36,727 bases of DNA from Chloroflexi bacterium HGW-Chloroflexi-1. Its GTDB lineage: Bacteria; Chloroflexota; Anaerolineae; CG2-30-64-16. The stretch covers positions 1,511-38,237 of the forward strand of contig PHCA01000001.1 of NCBI GenBank assembly GCA_002842085.1. Reading direction: 5' to 3'. Made by a program: the position numbers and the translations under genes. The notes beneath the pieces are model-generated. The model ran no database searches. It was not told the DNA's origin and saw only the letters and a program-made list of their open reading frames with translations. Positions 9,060 to 16,991 of the stretch are shown here, in pieces; positions within the stretch are counted from its first letter, which is position 1, and each line of letters opens with the position of its first letter.

Positions 9060-9842
9060 ATGGCCGATCTGTTGACGACCAGGCAAGTCCAAGACATCCT
9101 CCAGGTGGACCGCACGACGATCTACCGGATGGTTGACGGCGGGCAACTGCCGGCGATCCGGGTCGGCAAACAGTGGCGCTTCGACCGGGCCGAGATCGAG
9201 CGTTGGCTGCATGCCCAGGCGGCCTTGCCGGCCAGCAGCGCCTCGTCCATGAATGGCCCAACGCCGGCCGCGGTGGCCAGGCCGGCCGGCCACCTCTCCG
9301 AGTTGTTGCCGCTCCAATGCAGCCAGATGATCCAGGACGCGTTTGCGGATGCGCTGGGCGTGATGATCGTGGTCACCGACATGCAGGGGCAGCCGGTCAC
9401 CCAGGTGAGCAACGCCTGCGGCCTATACGACGCCGTGATGGGGGACCGGGCCGCGATTGCGCGTTGCATCGCCAACTGGCAGAAGCTCGTCGGCGCCGCG
9501 ATGTTGGAGCCCAGGTTCGCGCCCAGCGACCTGGGGTTGCTGTGTGCCCGGGGCTTGATTCGCGGCGGCAACGAGCTCAAGGGGATGGTGTTTGTCGGCG
9601 GGATCGCGCCGGAGGGGTGGCCGCCGCCGGCGGAGCAAATCACGGCCATTGCGACGCACTTCGGGCTGGAACCGGGTTACGTCGCGGCCAACATCGATGC
9701 CGTGCACCGGTTGGACAAAGCGGCCCGGGACAAGGTGTTGCAGTTCGTCCAGCGCATCGCCGACATCTTCGCGCACATTCTCGAGGATCGCAACGCGCTC
9801 TACAGCCGGCTACAGGCCATCGCATCGTTGACCGTGTTGTAG
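9060..9842 (+). CDS. transcriptional regulator: excisionase/MerR-type HTH + PocR sensory domain
   Basis: LLTTRQVQDILQVDRTTIYRMVDGGQLPAIRVGKQWRFDRAEIERWL HTH; LLPLQCSQMIQDAFADALGVMIVVTDMQG...PocR-like. Confidence 0.75.
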   Translation: MADLLTTRQVQDILQVDRTTIYRMVDGGQLPAIRVGKQWRFDRAEIERWLHAQAALPASSASSMNGPTPAAVARPAGHLSELLPLQCSQMIQDAFADALGVMIVVTDMQGQPVTQVSNACGLYDAVMGDRAAIARCIANWQKLVGAAMLEPRFAPSDLGLLCARGLIRGGNELKGMVFVGGIAPEGWPPPAEQITAIATHFGLEPGYVAANIDAVHRLDKAARDKVLQFVQRIADIFAHILEDRNALYSRLQAIASLTVL

Positions 9843-9966
9843 GGGCGTAGCATCGCAACGGCGTGGTGCGTGGTGCGTGGTCCGTCACGCAATCCGCAAT
9901 CCGCAACACTGAAGCGATTATCAATAGTCGATTGGAACAGGTACACCAAGTAGGAGAAGAACACCG

Positions 9967-11199
9967 ATGAAGCAACTGTTGATCCTGGGAGCCGGGACCG
10001 CTGGCACGATGGTCGCCAACCGGCTCAACCATCTGCTCGATAGCGACGAGTGGAAGATCACGATCGTGGACCAGCACGAGACGCACTACTACCAGCCGGG
10101 TTTTCTGTTCATCCCGTTTGGGATGTACAGTAAGAACGACGTGATGAAGCCCAAGCGCGACTTCATCCCGGCCGGCGTCGAAATGATCATGTCGCCCATC
10201 GAGCTCATCGAGCCGGAACACAACCGGGTGCGGATCCAGAAGGACGGGCGCTACCTCAACTATGACTTCCTGGTCATCGCGACCGGCACGGGGACACGGC
10301 CGGAGGAGACCCCTGGACTGGCCGAGCACGAATGGTACAACTCGATCTACGATTTCTACACCATCGAAGGCGCGCTGGCGCTGGCGAAACATCTGCGCAC
10401 GTGGCAGGGTGGCCGGCTGGCGCTCAACATTGTCGACACCCCGATCAAGTGCCCGGTGGCGCCGTTGGAGTTCATCATGCTGGCCGACTGGTTCTTCTAT
10501 GAGCAGGGCATCCGGGATCGGGTGGACCTGACCCTGGTGACGCCATTGCCGGGCGCTTTTACCAAGCCGGTGGCCTCCAAGCACCTGGGCAACATCCTGG
10601 AGCAGAAGGGGATCAAGGTCGTGCCGGAGTTTTTGATCGAGCATGTCGATCCGGACGCTAAGAAGCTGGTCTCTTACGACGAGAAGGAGATCGAGTACGA
10701 TCTCCTGGTCACTGTGCCGCTGAACAAGGGCAGCGACGTGATCGCCCGGTCAGAGATGGGGAATGAGCTGAACTACATCCCGGTCGACAAGCACACTTTC
10801 CTGTCGCCGAAATACCCAAACATTTTCGTCCTGGGTGATGCGGCGGACGTGCCGACCTCCAAGGCCGGCTCGGTGGCCCACTTCGCCGTGGATTGCTTCT
10901 CCGAGAATTTCCTGCGCTACATCGATGGCCTGGAGATGCTGCCGACCTTCGACGGCCATGCCAATTGCTTCATCGAATCCGGTTTCGGCAAGGGCTTGCT
11001 GATCGACTTCAACTACGATGTCGAGCCGTTGCCGGGGCGCTATCCGTTGCCCGGCGTGGGGCCATTCAAGCTCCTGCAAGAGTCGGAGATGAATCACTGG
11101 GGCAAGATGATGTTCCGTTGGATGTATTGGAATATCCTGCTCAAGGGGCAAGAGTTGCCGTTGCCGGCTCGCATGAGCATGGCCGGCAAGTGGAAATAG
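9967..11199 (+). CDS. sqr: sulfide:quinone oxidoreductase-like FAD/NAD(P) oxidoreductase
   Basis: LLILGAGTAGTMVANRL nucleotide-binding motif, TPIKCPVAPLEF, NIFVLGDAADVPTSKAGSVAHF; aggagaag RBS upstream. Confidence 0.85.
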   Translation: MKQLLILGAGTAGTMVANRLNHLLDSDEWKITIVDQHETHYYQPGFLFIPFGMYSKNDVMKPKRDFIPAGVEMIMSPIELIEPEHNRVRIQKDGRYLNYDFLVIATGTGTRPEETPGLAEHEWYNSIYDFYTIEGALALAKHLRTWQGGRLALNIVDTPIKCPVAPLEFIMLADWFFYEQGIRDRVDLTLVTPLPGAFTKPVASKHLGNILEQKGIKVVPEFLIEHVDPDAKKLVSYDEKEIEYDLLVTVPLNKGSDVIARSEMGNELNYIPVDKHTFLSPKYPNIFVLGDAADVPTSKAGSVAHFAVDCFSENFLRYIDGLEMLPTFDGHANCFIESGFGKGLLIDFNYDVEPLPGRYPLPGVGPFKLLQESEMNHWGKMMFRWMYWNILLKGQELPLPARMSMAGKWK

Positions 11200-11209
11200 G
11201 AGGGACGCG

Positions 11210-11776
11210 ATGGATCAGGCTATGCAAGAACTGAACCAGAAGATCGACCTCCTGACCGCTCAGGTTCAGTTCCTCACCGGGCAGGCTCAGATTGCCGAGC
11301 GGCAGCGCCAGGAGCGCGCTGAGCTGATGCGCGACGTGATGCCGATCGTCAACGATGCCTACCGGCTGACGGTGGACCAGTTGGAAGAGGTCGAGCAGTA
11401 CGTCGACCTGGGCGATCTGCTCCGGCTGCTCAAACGGCTGCTGCACAACGGCCGCAACATCGAGCAGATGCTCGACCAGATGGAGAGCTTAATGGGCCTG
11501 GCGGAGACCATCGGGCCGTTGACCGATGCTGTCTTTGCCAAAGCCGTGGACACCCTGGCCGAGTTCGAGCACAAAGGCTATTTCACCTTCGCCCGCAACA
11601 GCCTGCAACTGATGGACGGGGTGGTGGCCGCCTTCGATGAAGGCGCGCCGGCCCACGTTTCGTTGCTGGCTTTACTGCGCCAGATGCAAGACCCCGACGT
11701 CCGCCGCGGGCTGGCGCTCACTGTGCGGGTCTTGCGTGCCGTGGGCGCGCACGTCGGCGACGGGGTGACGGGGTGA
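11210..11776 (+). CDS. DUF1641 domain protein
   Basis: GLAETIGPLTDAVFAKAVDTLAEFEHKGYF...LLRQMQDPDVRRGLAL, DUF1641-type; immediately downstream of sqr. Confidence 0.75.
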   Translation: MDQAMQELNQKIDLLTAQVQFLTGQAQIAERQRQERAELMRDVMPIVNDAYRLTVDQLEEVEQYVDLGDLLRLLKRLLHNGRNIEQMLDQMESLMGLAETIGPLTDAVFAKAVDTLAEFEHKGYFTFARNSLQLMDGVVAAFDEGAPAHVSLLALLRQMQDPDVRRGLALTVRVLRAVGAHVGDGVTG

Positions 11777-11830
11777 CAAGGAAACAAGGAAACAAGGAAA
11801 CAGGGAAACAGGGAAACAAGGAAACAAGGA
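11762..11830. repeat. octanucleotide tandem array starting inside the DUF1641 stop region
   Basis: ggggtgac x2, aaggaaac x3, agggaaac x2, aaggaaac, aaggagat in strict 8-nt register. Confidence 0.9.
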
Positions 11831-11869
11831 GATGCCTCGCCTGTATCTTCCTCGGTTTTTCGGGGCATG

Positions 11870-11922
11870 CTGTAGCCGGTCTGTGACCGAGCCATCGTGG
11901 CCCGGTCACAGACCGGCCACAG
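11870..11922. repeat. near-perfect hairpin repeat, copy 1 of the TGTGGCCGGTCTGTGACCGAGCCA family
   Basis: ctgtagccggtctgtgaccgagcca-tcg-tggcccggtcacagaccggccacag; preceded by gtatcttcctcggtttttcgggg. Confidence 0.85.
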
Positions 11923-11949
11923 CCCCGGAGGTTAGGCCCTTATATCCTT

Positions 11950-12012
11950 GTCTACCAACCTACCAACCTACCAACCTACCAACCTACCAACCTACCAACC
12001 TACCAATCTACC
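11950..12012. repeat. octanucleotide array CTACCAAC/CTACCAAT
   Basis: ctaccaac repeated about 8 times. Confidence 0.9.
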
Positions 12013-12041
12013 AGGCATCACGATACCAGGAGGTAACAAGA

Positions 12042-12359
12042 ATGGCTACCCGTGTAATCGCAGGCAAGACCGTGCAGGTCAACGATGAAGGTTTTTTGAC
12101 TGAGCCAGGCGAATGGACGCGCGAGATCGGCCAGGTTCTGGCTCAAGAAGAGGGTGTTGGCGAGCTGACCGACGCGCACTGGAAGGTGATCGACTTCTGC
12201 CGCCAGGACGCCAAGGATTCGGGCAAGGCGCCGACGCTGCGCCGCATCACCGGCGCGGCCGGCGTGTCCACGAAGGATATGTTCAAGCTGTTCCCCAAAG
12301 GTCCGGCCAAGAAGGTCGCTCGGATCTCCGGTTTGGGCAAGCCCGAGGGGTGTGTGTGA
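12042..12359 (+). CDS. TusE/DsrC family sulfur-relay protein
   Basis: VNDEGFLTEPGEWTREIGQVLAQEEG...DAHWKVIDFCRQ...TLRRIT...KLFPKGPAKKVARISGLGKPEGCV with penultimate Cys; aggaggtaacaagATG. Confidence 0.85.
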   Translation: MATRVIAGKTVQVNDEGFLTEPGEWTREIGQVLAQEEGVGELTDAHWKVIDFCRQDAKDSGKAPTLRRITGAAGVSTKDMFKLFPKGPAKKVARISGLGKPEGCV

Positions 12360-12368
12360 GAGGGGATA

Positions 12369-12525
12369 TTGGGAAACTGGTAAATTGGTGAATTCGTAAA
12401 TTGGTAAATTGGTAGGTGGTAAATTGGTAAATTGGGGGTTGGTTCTTGGTGAATGGTGCGACTCCCCATCACTGTACCAATCTACCAATCTACCAACCTA
12501 CCAACCTACCAAACACCAATCAACC
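12369..12525. repeat. convergent pair of octanucleotide arrays (GGTAAATT-type then CCAATCTA-type)
   Basis: aaattggtaaattggtaggtggtaaattgg ... ccaatctaccaatctaccaacctaccaacc between dsrC and dsrE. Confidence 0.85.
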
Positions 12526-12552
12526 GCATTATCAACAGAGAGGAGACTTTCC

Positions 12553-13056
12553 ATGTCTGACGAAAATCGCCACGTTGTATTCATCTGCTCCAAGGGTAAC
12601 CTGGACATGGTCTACCCGGCCCTGGTGATGGGCTGGGCTGCGCTGGGCAACGGCATCGACGTAACGATCTTCTTCACTTTCTGGGGTATGGACATCATCA
12701 CCAAGAAGCGCCAGCCCCACCTCGAGATCGCGCCGGTGGCCAATACCAGCATGAAGATGAGCCTGATGGGTCTGCCGACCGGCAACCTGGGGATCCCGAA
12801 CATCTTGGGCATCTTGCCCGGCATGACCGCCTTCGCCACCAGCATCATGCACAAGAAGATCGCCGAGGTCGGCGCACCGCCGGTGGGCGAGTACCTCCAG
12901 ATGCTCGTCGACGGTGGCGCCAGGCTCTACGCCTGCAAGATGTCGGTGGACATGTTCGGGCTGACGAAGGAAGACTTCGTCGACGGCGTCGAGGACATCG
13001 TCACCGCCAGCGACTTCATGGACATGAGCGAAGGCGCACAGATTATTTTCATTTAG
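12553..13056 (+). CDS. DsrE family (DsrE/DsrF/DrsH-like) sulfur-transfer protein
   Basis: HVVFICSKGNLDMVYPALVMGWAALGNGIDVTIFFTFWGMDII...GARLYACKMSVDMFGL; aggagactttccATG. Confidence 0.8.
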   Translation: MSDENRHVVFICSKGNLDMVYPALVMGWAALGNGIDVTIFFTFWGMDIITKKRQPHLEIAPVANTSMKMSLMGLPTGNLGIPNILGILPGMTAFATSIMHKKIAEVGAPPVGEYLQMLVDGGARLYACKMSVDMFGLTKEDFVDGVEDIVTASDFMDMSEGAQIIFI

Positions 13057-13126
13057 GGTGTGGCGCTGTAGGGCGAATGCGCGTTACGAGTGCAAATAAT
13101 GAGTAACGAGTAACGAGTGAACATCG

Positions 13127-13177
13127 ACGGGCAAGGCGCGGCGGTGTAACCGCCCTGCCTTGCCCGTTACGTTTTTT
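13127..13177 (+). terminator. Rho-independent-type terminator of the sqr-dsrE operon
   Basis: acgggcaaggc/gccttgcccgt 11-bp stem, internal ggcggt-gta-accgcc, then gttttttcg. Confidence 0.75.
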
Positions 13178-13277
13178 CGCCAGGTTCAGCGCGTCTCGGA
13201 TGCGGTACGGCACCCCATGGTCGACGGGTGCGGTGCGGAGTTTTGCGCTGCTCAGATAGTTCTGGAAAAATACTGTA

Positions 13278-14375
13278 TTAGGATAAAAGTCTGTAAATAC
13301 AATGCTGTTCCCCTCCTCGCATTACCCAACAACCACCATAACAATCAAATTTCGACTTACATTCGGCGCAGTATGGATCAGCCACAAGTATTTCACGGTT
13401 TCGATACCGCTTGAAACCGTTTTGCCAAATCTCCGTAAATGAATTCTCCAAAAGAGATCCCTCCCTGGTATCAACCGTATCTGGCTGTTCAGGACATCCT
13501 CTCACATTCCCATCAACTCCAATACAACATGCTAAAAATCCGATCGGACAAATCATTGGGCCGCCTCTAATTTTCTTCTCCCAGTCCCCTAAAAATGTCA
13601 AGTTCTCCCCAAGATAGATGCGTATTCCCTTTCTATCATTTTCCTTGATAAATCTAAACAAAGAAATCAATTGGTTGCTATCCAGCGAGACATCCGCGGC
13701 TTGTGCCCTCCCGATCGGCATGACTACGGTGAGTCTCCAAAGTTTAACCCCTAACTGTAAAAGTAAATGCCTCAACTCTCCAATTTCGGAGATATTCCGG
13801 GTAGTAACGGTTGTGGCAACGGATAGTAATGGAATCCGGAATTTGGTCAGTAGCCTGACTGCATTTACAGCCTTTGTGAAGCTTTGACAGTTGTTTCGTA
13901 TGCGATTGTGTGTTTGTTCCAGGCCATCCAGACTGATTTGCACAGAATAGATATTGGCATCTTTTATTCGTTCCGCCATTGAATGATCAATCAGTAAACC
14001 ATTTGTGGCTATCCCAGTTTTTAGACCTTGATGGTATGCATAAGACATAACTTCAAGTAAATCTCTCCGCAATAGTGGTTCTCCGCCTGTAACCGCAAAC
14101 ATATCAACTTTCAAAACTGAGAGATCATCCAGTATGTCTTTAATTTGCTCCGTTTTTAGTTCGCTAGAGTACGTCTCTTTTGTAGCACCGCAGTGGATAC
14201 AACTTAGATTGCATCGGCGTGTACAATCCCAAAGAACATACCTCGGTGGTGGTTTTTTCTTGTTTGCCCAATTCCGTTCACTAAATTCGCTTAGAAAATA
14301 GTCCATCCTCAACTTTGCAAGTTCGTATCGAAGATTTGGCATTTTTCCACTTGGGAAGATTTTCTTAGGGTGCAT
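13278..14375 (-). CDS. radical SAM/SPASM peptide-maturase-like protein
   Basis: CTRRCNLSCIHC (CxxxCxxC), VTGGEPLLR, SPASM CIGVDGNVRGC...CAECKSKFDCYGGC; start 14375 overlaps the upstream peptide stop (alternative ATG at 14342). Confidence 0.85.
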   Translation of the reverse strand: MHPKKIFPSGKMPNLRYELAKLRMDYFLSEFSERNWANKKKPPPRYVLWDCTRRCNLSCIHCGATKETYSSELKTEQIKDILDDLSVLKVDMFAVTGGEPLLRRDLLEVMSYAYHQGLKTGIATNGLLIDHSMAERIKDANIYSVQISLDGLEQTHNRIRNNCQSFTKAVNAVRLLTKFRIPLLSVATTVTTRNISEIGELRHLLLQLGVKLWRLTVVMPIGRAQAADVSLDSNQLISLFRFIKENDRKGIRIYLGENLTFLGDWEKKIRGGPMICPIGFLACCIGVDGNVRGCPEQPDTVDTREGSLLENSFTEIWQNGFKRYRNREILVADPYCAECKSKFDCYGGCWVMRGGEQHCIYRLLS

Positions 14376-14601
14376 AGTCGGGAGGAGGGCCATAGGCGAT
14401 GAATGCGTTGGGTAGCCAAACACTGAAAGAGAAACAACCCAACAACCCAGGGACAATAAAAGTCAGTAATAGGCCAATCACTAAGTAGGATCGCTTTCTC
14501 GTTCGGACATATCGGACGAGAAAAAAGATCCCAATGCCTGACGATATCAGACCAAGAACGATTACTCCTACGATGATCATGATTGAGTGTAGAGATAACA
14601 T
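14365..14601 (-). CDS. 78-aa two-TM peptide with C-terminal NAFIAYGPPPDYAP; candidate substrate/precursor of the adjacent SPASM enzyme
   Basis: Strong SD aaaggaggtactttgaaATG; TM segments; tail read from codons ...ATC GCC TAT GGC CCT CCT CCC GAC TAT GCA CCC TAA. Confidence 0.6.
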   Translation of the reverse strand: MLSLHSIMIIVGVIVLGLISSGIGIFFLVRYVRTRKRSYLVIGLLLTFIVPGLLGCFSFSVWLPNAFIAYGPPPDYAP

Positions 14602-14631
14602 TTCAAAGTACCTCCTTTTACGGGAGATTTC

Positions 14632-15339
14632 TCATCGCGTCCGATACTCGCACGCCGGAAAGCAACACCGGTCGCGCGCGCCGTCGAGGCTCACGCGCAC
14701 AAAGCCGTCACCGCACGTGTCAGAGAGGCCGAGCCGGCGGCGGGTGTAGTCATCGGCCGCCACGGTCGCACCGGCGCGGCGTCCCAACGCCACCAGCAGG
14801 GTGAAGGCGTCGGCCAGCTCGGCCGTGGTCGGGGCCAAACCGGGATGGTCACCCTTGTAGCCCAGGAGCAGCAGGCAGCGGGCGCCCCGCCGCAACGCCT
14901 CGCCGGCCCAGCCGGTCACCTGGGCCAGGCCGCCGGCCAGCAGGAGTAGATTGATCACGGCGGCCGGGTGGTCGACCAGCGCGGTCCACGCGCCCTTGCC
15001 CGCTGAAACGCCGAAGCTATCCAGCAGACCGGCGTCGGCCAGCTCGATGATCGTGTCGGGGGCGCGGGCGTTGGTGGTCAGCCCGGCGCGCAGGCCCCGC
15101 TCGCGGGCAGCTTTCAGCAGCGCGGGCAGCGCCGGGTGCAGGGTCGGCTCCCCGCCGCCCAGCGCGACCGCTTCGACCCCTGCGTCGGCCAGCTCGTTCA
15201 GCAGCGCGGCGAATTGCGCGACCGGCATGTCCTGCTCGGCCTTGGGTTGGTCGCAGTAAGGGCAGGCGTTGTTGCAGCGGCGGGTGATCTCGACCGATGC
15301 CAGCCGCAGACGGTCAGACGGCCAGGTCGGGGCCTTCAT
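14632..15339 (-). CDS. radical SAM protein
   Basis: EITRRCNNACPYCDQPK CxxxCxxC, ALGGGEPTLHPALPALL; further C-terminal Cys (CGDGF...CCFPAC). Confidence 0.8.
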   Translation of the reverse strand: MKAPTWPSDRLRLASVEITRRCNNACPYCDQPKAEQDMPVAQFAALLNELADAGVEAVALGGGEPTLHPALPALLKAARERGLRAGLTTNARAPDTIIELADAGLLDSFGVSAGKGAWTALVDHPAAVINLLLLAGGLAQVTGWAGEALRRGARCLLLLGYKGDHPGLAPTTAELADAFTLLVALGRRAGATVAADDYTRRRLGLSDTCGDGFVRVSLDGARDRCCFPACEYRTR

Positions 15340-16318
15340 CAGGGTTGTCCTCGGCCTCTTCTTCCTCGTCCTCGGCGGCCCACAGGCCCGGCAGCCGATC
15401 CCACGGCGACCGGTGCAACTCGTCGTAGATGTGTTGCAGCGCGGCGACGCCGTCGGCGGTGTAGAGGCCTTTGGCTTGCTCGATCAGGGCCAGAAACCGC
15501 TGTTCCATGAACGGCCGCGCCCGGCCGAAGCCCTGGCAGGCGGTCCACAGGTGATCGAACAGGGCCGCGCGCTGGTAGAGGTAGGGCAACGGCTCTTCGG
15601 CTGCGGCGCACCACTTCTCGAACTCGACACTCAGCCGGACGGCCAGCGCGGCCCAGCGCACGCGTTCGGCCGGTTCGACGCCGGCCGGATCCAACCGGGC
15701 CAGCTCGTATTCCATGACGGCTTCGGCCCGCGTATCGACCTCTTGCAGCGCCTTCTCCACCCGTTCTGCCGCGTCGCGCACCCACCGATGCCCAACCTCC
15801 GGCCAACGCGCCCGCTCGCGCAGCACTTCGCCGCCATACTCCTCTGCCAATCGCTCGCGATGTTCGGCCATCGCCTTGGGCAAGTCCGTGGACATCAGGG
15901 AGATGCCCGGTTCCTCCCAGCGGTCCCAACGGATGCCGTCGGCCAGGTCGCTGATGTACTGTTCGCGTGTCTCCGGTTCGGGACCGCCCTGGGACAGGAG
16001 TGAAGTCCAGCCCAGTTCGAATCGGCCCAGGCCGCGTTCGGCCGCCTGGGCGAGGAGCTTTTTCAGCGGCTTCTCGTCCTGCTTCATCCCCTCTCGGTTG
16101 CCGAAGATGGGCGGATAGCCGCCATCGCCCGGCAACTCCAGTCGAAAGCCGCCCCACGCCCGCTCGACTTCAGGGCCGAGCTCCCGCGCCAGGTCGCTGA
16201 GTTGGCTCTGTAAAGCGCGGGCGCGGTCGAAGTCGATATTGCGCAGGACGTTTTCCAGTTCTTCAGCCAGCGAGATCACCAGGCCGGGATCGCTGCATTC
16301 GACGAGAAGCTGACGCAT
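15314..16318 (-). CDS. hypothetical 334-aa protein coupled to the radical SAM gene
   Basis: agaggaggttagatcATG RBS; 3' end overlaps the rSAM ORF start by 26 nt. Confidence 0.6.
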   Translation of the reverse strand: MRQLLVECSDPGLVISLAEELENVLRNIDFDRARALQSQLSDLARELGPEVERAWGGFRLELPGDGGYPPIFGNREGMKQDEKPLKKLLAQAAERGLGRFELGWTSLLSQGGPEPETREQYISDLADGIRWDRWEEPGISLMSTDLPKAMAEHRERLAEEYGGEVLRERARWPEVGHRWVRDAAERVEKALQEVDTRAEAVMEYELARLDPAGVEPAERVRWAALAVRLSVEFEKWCAAAEEPLPYLYQRAALFDHLWTACQGFGRARPFMEQRFLALIEQAKGLYTADGVAALQHIYDELHRSPWDRLPGLWAAEDEEEEAEDNPDEGPDLAV

Positions 16319-16339
16319 GATCTAACCTCCTCTGTTCGC

Positions 16340-16606
16340 TCACAAAAGCCCCTTGGCTCTCACCATCTTCTCAAAGGCGCGACGCACGGTAATGAGTGTT
16401 TCGACCCGCCACATGTCCAGGCGCTCCGGATTGTCTTTCGACTGAGTAGACAACTCCCAGCCTCTCACCAGGTCGTCGAAAATCGCGCGTGACTGCTCCG
16501 GCATCAGGTGCGCCAGGCGCTCCATACGCTCGTTTTCGATGACCTCGTTCGCCGCGGCATAGCCCGCCAGGGCTTCGCGGATCGCTTCAGGTTGCAGTGT
16601 GCTCAT
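16340..16606 (-). CDS. small hypothetical protein
   Basis: MSTLQPEAIREALAGYAAANEVIENERMERLAHLMPEQ..., same operon direction, short gaps on both sides. Confidence 0.5.
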   Translation of the reverse strand: MSTLQPEAIREALAGYAAANEVIENERMERLAHLMPEQSRAIFDDLVRGWELSTQSKDNPERLDMWRVETLITVRRAFEKMVRAKGLL

Positions 16607-16616
16607 AGGTTCAAAC

Positions 16617-16991
16617 TCACGGATCAACCAAGTCAAAAACCTGCTTCTTGCCGTCGAAAGTGGCGACGAAGAGGCTCAGGACGTCACGACCGAGCAACAT
16701 CTGACGGCGTTCGGCAGCAATGACTGTCAATGACCCGACGGTACATCCCGCCATAGTGACGTCAACGACATAAGCGGGGATCTGCGCGGGCAGCCCATCG
16801 TATCCCGCGACCTATACGTCGCTTTTCGAGATCAAGCCCAGTCCCTTGACCGTTGCTTGAGGGAGAACAGAGATACCGGCGCCTGTGTCCAGTTTGCCGA
16901 CCAGCAAGACCTTTCTCCCGGAAACAGGATTGGTGACCTGCACCGTCAGGATCGCTGCCGGCGGTCGTTCACTCGCGTCGTAACGGTACAT
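16617..16991 (-). pseudogene. retropepsin-like aspartyl protease family protein interrupted by in-frame TAG
   Basis: LLVGKLDTGAGISVLPQATVKGLGLISKSDV-TAG(16812-16814)-VAGYDGLPAQIPAYVVDVTMAG...MLLGRDVLSLFVATFDGKKQVFDLVDP, same frame. Confidence 0.75.

Noticed and set aside
11937-12525. Possible CRISPR array from CTACCAAC repeats
   Set aside because: 8-nt units directly abutting, no spacers, no cas genes
12446-12628. Short ORFs encoding NLPIYQPTNLP-type peptides
   Set aside because: Translations of octamer repeats; only the 19239-19314 array is embedded in a genuine gene
6912-16991. Genome-wide amber (TAG) reassignment explaining both interrupted proteases
   Set aside because: TAG is used as the normal terminator of sqr (11197-11199), dsrE and the PocR regulator, with clear gene ends
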